Translations under genes and position numbers: made by a program | Assembly (NCBI GenBank): GCA_042092935.1 | Contig: JBELFK010000121.1 | Coordinates: 1-8,839 of the forward strand | Direction: 5' to 3' | Origin: JASMHC01 sp042092935 | Lineage (GTDB): Bacteria > Pseudomonadota > Alphaproteobacteria > Rhodobacterales > Rhodobacteraceae | Length of the DNA: 8,839 bases | Notes under the pieces: model-generated | What the model was told of the DNA's origin: nothing | Databases searched by the model: none | The model's input: only the letters and a program-made list of their open reading frames with translations | Shown: positions 5,552 to 8,839 of the stretch, piece after piece | How positions within the stretch are numbered: the stretch's first letter is position 1 | Layout of the letters: each line of letters begins with the position of its first letter

Positions 5552-6916
5552 CTAACCTGCGCCGAAAACCTCACCAACAAAACCGGTCAAATCACCCATT
5601 TGTCGTAGGTTCAAACCGGCTCCGCGTCCCGTCTTGCCACCGGACGGAACTATTGCCGAGGTGAAACCAAGTTTTTGCGCTTCTTTCAACCTGTTTTCGG
5701 TCTGGCTGACGGGTCTGAGGGCCCCAGAAAGGGATATTTCGCCAAAAACCACGCAATCAGCGGGCAAAGCGGCATCTTCTCGCGCACTCAGCAGGGCAGC
5801 GGCCACGGCCAAGTCGGCAGCGGGTTCGGTTATTTTCATTCCACCAGCGACATTCAGATAGACATCAAGCCCCGCGAAGGGAATGCCACAGCGCGCCTCG
5901 AGAACGGCAAGGATCATGGCCAGACGTCCACTATCCCATCCCAAGACACTGCGTCGGGGTTGGCTGTGCGGCGAGGGTGCGACAAGCGCCTGAAATTCGC
6001 AGAGAACGGGGCGTGTGCCTTCTATGCCGCTGAACACAACAGACCCGGGCGCGGGCTCGCCGCGTTCTGATAAAAACAAGGCTGATGGGTTGGTAACCTC
6101 TGCCAGACCGGCGCCGGTCATCTCAAACACGCCGATTTCGTCGGCAGGACCAAAGCGGTTTTTGACGGCACGCAAAATGCGGAACTGATGGCCGCGTTCG
6201 CCTTCGAAATAGAGAACCGTGTCCACCATATGCTCAACCACGCGGGGTCCGGCGATTTGCCCTTCTTTCGTGACATGCCCCACAAGAACGACCGAGGTTC
6301 CCGTGCGTTTGGCAAAGGTTGTCAATTCATGTGCCGAGGCGCGCACCTGCGAAACGCTGCCCGGAGCACTGTCAACGGTGTCTAGCCACATGGTTTGAAT
6401 GGAATCGATAATCGCCAATTCCGGTTTCTCGGCCTCAAGCGTTGTCAGAATATCGCGGAGATTGGTTTCCGAGGCCAGCTTGACCGGCGCGTCCGCCAAG
6501 CCCAGACGCTGCGCGCGCAGGCGCACCTGTGCGCTGGCTTCCTCGCCCGAGACATAGACCGTTTTCACACCCTGTTGTGCAAATTTCGCCGCTGCTTGAA
6601 GCAATAAGGTCGATTTGCCAATACCTGGGTCGCCGCCAACCAGAATGGCCGAGGCATTGACCAAACCGCCGCCCAACACACGGTCGAGTTCACCGAGACC
6701 TGACGTGTTTCTCGGGGGCGGGGCTTCTTGCGATGAAAGATCGTGCAGCAATACCTTCGACCCGCGCTTGGCCCCCAGAGATTTCGCCTTGGGACCAGCC
6801 GACAGCGGTTTTTCCTCAACGATTGTATTCCACTCGCCGCAGGCTTCGCAGCGACCGGACCACTTTGAGAAGGACGCACCGCATGAAGTGCACGTGAACG
6901 AGAGGGATTTTGCCAT
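5552..6916 (-). CDS. radA: DNA repair protein RadA (Sms)
   Basis: RadA is a hexameric RecA-like ATPase that promotes branch migration and processing of recombination intermediates. The 454 residues have the full family layout. An N-terminal C4 zinc finger has Cys9, 12, 23 and 26 (CTSCGASF ... CEACGEW). The RecA-like core carries Walker A 'GGDPGIGKST' (94-103, Lys101), Walker B 'LAIIDSIQ' (167-174) and the RadA-specific 'KNRFG' (252-256). The C-terminal Lon-protease-like domain contains 'LNVAGGMKITEPAADLAVA' (354-372), where the catalytic Ser of true Lon is replaced, as is normal for RadA. Length is typical and no lesion is seen. The ATG at 6916 places the zinc finger right at the N-terminus as expected; no strong Shine-Dalgarno is visible. 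It follows the desaturase gene after 84 bases and precedes cvpA. Confidence 0.98.
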   Translation of the reverse strand: MAKSLSFTCTSCGASFSKWSGRCEACGEWNTIVEEKPLSAGPKAKSLGAKRGSKVLLHDLSSQEAPPPRNTSGLGELDRVLGGGLVNASAILVGGDPGIGKSTLLLQAAAKFAQQGVKTVYVSGEEASAQVRLRAQRLGLADAPVKLASETNLRDILTTLEAEKPELAIIDSIQTMWLDTVDSAPGSVSQVRASAHELTTFAKRTGTSVVLVGHVTKEGQIAGPRVVEHMVDTVLYFEGERGHQFRILRAVKNRFGPADEIGVFEMTGAGLAEVTNPSALFLSERGEPAPGSVVFSGIEGTRPVLCEFQALVAPSPHSQPRRSVLGWDSGRLAMILAVLEARCGIPFAGLDVYLNVAGGMKITEPAADLAVAAALLSAREDAALPADCVVFGEISLSGALRPVSQTENRLKEAQKLGFTSAIVPSGGKTGRGAGLNLRQMGDLTGFVGEVFGAG

Positions 6917-7000
6917 GGCAAAGTGATGCCCGAAGGCTGGCTGACTGGCAAGCGGTTTGGCGGCGTCGGTTCGTTCGTTCTCTTTAATACGGGTAGAGCT

Positions 7001-8005
7001 TTAGCCGTGCATCGATTTCTTGCGGTCTCGGGTTCGTTTCGTGGCCGCCTCCGAGCCGTCGTGGAAGGTGCCAAACCAGCGGTCCCACGGCATTTCCTGA
7101 TTGCCGTAATTGCATTCGTAATACCGGTGGTGAAGTTGATGATAAAACGTCCCAAGCGCCAAACGGCGCTTGTCCCTAATGAGAAGATCTTCGTAACCGG
7201 TATGGGTCATGGCGGCACCGGGGCCTTGGTAAATCACATGGAAAATCAGGTGAATCGGGTGGCTGGCAACGATCCAATGAATGCAAAGGGTCGTCAGGTA
7301 CAGGAAATGCTCGACCGGATGCATCGAAAAGCCGGACCACGGGCCGATATTGACGTTGCGATGATGGAGCGCATGCACGCGTTTGTAGATCAGCGGCACA
7401 TGCAGCAGGCGGTGCACCCAGTAAAAATGAAACGCCGACCAGATCGGGATGAGGATCAATGCAACAACGAACCAAATCGGATTAGACGACAAAGTGATTG
7501 TCGGCGCGAACCCATTCGCCATCAGCCACATTGAAACAGCCTGAAATCCAGACAGTTGAAAGACGCCTGACCCCAGAGACCAAAACATGTTGTCTTTGAC
7601 CTGGTCCGAGAAACTCCAAAGTCGATTTCGCTTGGTTTGCGGCCGCATGTCGAATTTCAACCGGTCCCCCTGAGCCTTCCGGGTGTAGAAATACCAATGC
7701 AATCCACCAGCGACAGCGAGCATCATCAAAAAGTTGACAGCCCAAATCTGAAAGACCCAGCCAAATGCCCATGTTCGTGCTGTTTCCAAAGACGGATAGG
7801 CAACCGCCCAGAGCACAATCGCCAAGATCAGCATCATTACCCGCTCGGATAGCGTCAGCCAATTTTGGCCAAACCACGTAACCAGAAAAGACGGATGCGG
7901 TGGCCACTTAAAGATCGATGGATCCTTCAACGGCAATTCGGGATGGTAGTTCCACGCTGCATTTTGGCCTTGGGATTGGGGGTCAGACATGATCGCGTCT
8001 CGCAC
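7001..8005 (-). CDS. Sterol desaturase / fatty acid hydroxylase superfamily membrane protein
   Basis: This is a membrane-bound di-iron oxygenase of the fatty acid hydroxylase/sterol desaturase superfamily, which hydroxylates or desaturates lipids using O2. It has 334 residues and several hydrophobic segments (about 56-72, 80-105, 142-165, 177-200 and 235-260). The iron-binding histidine clusters are present: 'HRLLH' (198-202), 'HALHH' (211-215) and 'HQLHH' (289-293), with further conserved-looking 'HPVEH' (229-233) and 'HTGYED' (268-273). The tail is basic (residues 323-330). The GTG at 8005 has GGAG five bases upstream, so I prefer it to the ATG at 7990, which has no good site. It lies 108 bases downstream of the MlaF-like gene. 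The substrate cannot be read from the sequence; an envelope lipid is a reasonable guess given that neighbour. Confidence 0.92.
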   Translation of the reverse strand: MRDAIMSDPQSQGQNAAWNYHPELPLKDPSIFKWPPHPSFLVTWFGQNWLTLSERVMMLILAIVLWAVAYPSLETARTWAFGWVFQIWAVNFLMMLAVAGGLHWYFYTRKAQGDRLKFDMRPQTKRNRLWSFSDQVKDNMFWSLGSGVFQLSGFQAVSMWLMANGFAPTITLSSNPIWFVVALILIPIWSAFHFYWVHRLLHVPLIYKRVHALHHRNVNIGPWSGFSMHPVEHFLYLTTLCIHWIVASHPIHLIFHVIYQGPGAAMTHTGYEDLLIRDKRRLALGTFYHQLHHRYYECNYGNQEMPWDRWFGTFHDGSEAATKRTRDRKKSMHG

Positions 8006-8010
8006 TATTT

Positions 8011-8014
8011 CTCC
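8011..8014 (-). promoter_or_regulatory. Ribosome binding site deciding the GTG start of the desaturase
   Basis: GGAG on the minus strand (8014-8011) is five bases before the GTG at 8005, and about twenty before the alternative ATG at 7990. It favours the GTG start and adds five residues (MRDAI) to the protein. Confidence 0.6.
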
Positions 8015-8063
8015 AAGAATGCTGCGATTGAGACGGGTGATGATCTATCCTATCGGCGACACG

Positions 8064-8092
8064 CTACACGTCGGAACCAGCGCATTCGTCAA
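8064..8092 (-). promoter_or_regulatory. Possible promoter between mlaF and the desaturase gene
   Basis: On the minus strand TTGACG (8092-8087), the -35 form often seen in Rhodobacterales, is followed after 17 bp by GTGTAG (8069-8064). The -35 is good and the -10 is poor. The gap of 108 bases makes a separate promoter for the desaturase plausible but not shown. Confidence 0.25.
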
Positions 8093-8113
8093 CGTTTTTG
8101 ACTAGCGTACGGC

Positions 8114-8839
8114 CTAAATAGGGCCTTCGGCGCGGCCATGGATGAATTGATCCAAATAGGCGTCGTCCGACGTGTCAATTTTTGACACTGGCCCGACCCA
8201 GCGGATTTTCCCGTCGTGTAGCATCGCGACTTGATCGGCGATCGCCCGAACCGAGGTCATGTCATGGGTGATGGTGATCGCCGTTGCGCCCATTTCCGAA
8301 ACAATTTCGCGAATAAGCGCGTTGATGACGCCCGACATAATCGGGTCGAGTCCGGTCGTCGGTTCGTCGAAGAAAATGACCGCAGGGTCGGCGCAAATCG
8401 CCCGTGCAAGGCTCACGCGTTTTTGCATGCCACCTGAAAGCTCGGCTGGGAAAAGATCAGCGGTTTCGGGTGTCAGACCAACGCGGCGCAGTTTTTCGAT
8501 GGCGATTTCTTTGGCCTCGTCCTTCGGTCGTGCCAGTGATCCGCGCAAAAGCCGGAACGCCACGTTTTGCCAGACCGGTAAGCTGTCGAAAAGCGCACCG
8601 CCTTGAAACAACATGCCGAATTTTTCCAAAAAAGCCTCGCGCGATTTGCTATCCAGCGTCTGGCCGCCGACCGAGATAGTACCGCTGTCCTGCACGACGA
8701 GCCCTAGAATGCATTTCAGCAAAACGGACTTGCCTGTCCCCGAGCCGCCGATGACGACAAGCGACTGCCCATTTGCAACCTCAAGATCGATCCCTTGCAA
8801 GACTTGCTTTGATCCGAATGATTTATGGACATCCTGAAG
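8114..8839 (-). CDS. mlaF: ABC transporter ATP-binding protein, MlaF-like, N-terminus outside window
   Basis: This is the ATPase of an Mla-type ABC importer, which moves phospholipids between the outer and inner membranes to keep outer-membrane asymmetry. The 241 residues in the window lack only the first few; the frame runs to the edge beginning 'LQDVHKSFG'. Numbered within the window, it has Walker A 'GGSGTGKSV' (about 31-39), ABC signature 'LSGGMQKRVSLARA' (about 139-152) and Walker B 'VIFFDEPTTGLDP' (about 159-171), then the H-loop 'ITHD'. 'VVIGGSGTGKSVLLKC' and the ending 'QFIHGRAEGPI' are typical of MlaF and not of general ABC ATPases. A TTG at 8800 could open a shorter frame, but the strand before it clearly belongs to the ABC fold. 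The partner permease mlaE would be expected just upstream, beyond the right edge; an mlaD-like gene does not follow within this window. Confidence 0.93.
   Translation of the reverse strand, partial: LQDVHKSFGSKQVLQGIDLEVANGQSLVVIGGSGTGKSVLLKCILGLVVQDSGTISVGGQTLDSKSREAFLEKFGMLFQGGALFDSLPVWQNVAFRLLRGSLARPKDEAKEIAIEKLRRVGLTPETADLFPAELSGGMQKRVSLARAICADPAVIFFDEPTTGLDPIMSGVINALIREIVSEMGATAITITHDMTSVRAIADQVAMLHDGKIRWVGPVSKIDTSDDAYLDQFIHGRAEGPI

Noticed and set aside
6565..7534. Open frames on both strands overlapping the radA/desaturase junction
   Set aside because: They are out-of-frame shadows of radA and the desaturase gene, low in complexity of motif and without any family signature.
8100..8125. 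GGCC-rich inverted repeat at the mlaF stop codon
   Set aside because: Short imperfect stem overlapping the last codons and no U-tract on the minus strand, so not called as a terminator.

Overview
The window looks like a chromosomal segment from an alphaproteobacterium, most likely Rhodobacterales (Roseobacter group). This rests on the moderately GC-rich sequence, protein sequences resembling that order (PurF, RadA and MlaF especially), the orphan Flp-like pilin with a 'DEDGAxTxD' signature, and the DUF1284 gene fused head-to-tail with purF. No search could be run, so the taxonomic call is inference. I see no tRNA, rRNA, CRISPR array, insertion sequence or prophage.

Layout. Positions 1-958 (minus): the N-terminal two thirds of a glutamine-synthetase-fold ligase, probably of the gamma-glutamyl-polyamine (PuuA-like) type. 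Positions 959-1159: a divergent control region with a perfect 10-bp palindrome. Positions 1160-1387 (plus): a 75-residue orphan Flp-like pilin. Positions 1409-3276 (minus): purF, then a cysteine-rich DUF1284 protein whose GTG start overlaps the purF stop by one base. Positions 3426-4966: a divergent pair, a MerR-family regulator (minus) and a FAD/NAD(P)-dependent oxidoreductase of the AIFM2/FSP1-like type (plus), sharing a short promoter region with a MerR-style operator. Positions 4973-6916 (minus): cvpA and radA. Positions 7001-8005 (minus): a membrane sterol desaturase/fatty acid hydroxylase. Positions 8114-8839 (minus): an MlaF-like ABC ATPase running off the right edge.

Functionally this is mostly a housekeeping neighbourhood. 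It covers the first committed step of purine synthesis (PurF), CvpA, recombination-linked DNA branch processing (RadA) and envelope lipid traffic or modification (MlaF, desaturase). All of these are on the minus strand, in the order mlaF, desaturase, radA, cvpA, purF, DUF1284. The merR-oxidoreductase pair sits between cvpA and purF, genes that are adjacent in E. coli. Its reductase is the only gene in the 1409-8839 block read on the plus strand, so the pair looks like a self-contained regulated cassette inserted there.

The points most worth a second look are: the merR/reductase cassette and its 15-bp near-palindrome; the exactly repeated C-x2-C-x7-C pattern in DUF1284; the orphan pilin with Asp in place of the usual Glu+5; and the His in place of the catalytic Glu of the glutamine synthetase fold. 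I did not find convincing evidence of a wholly new multi-gene system.
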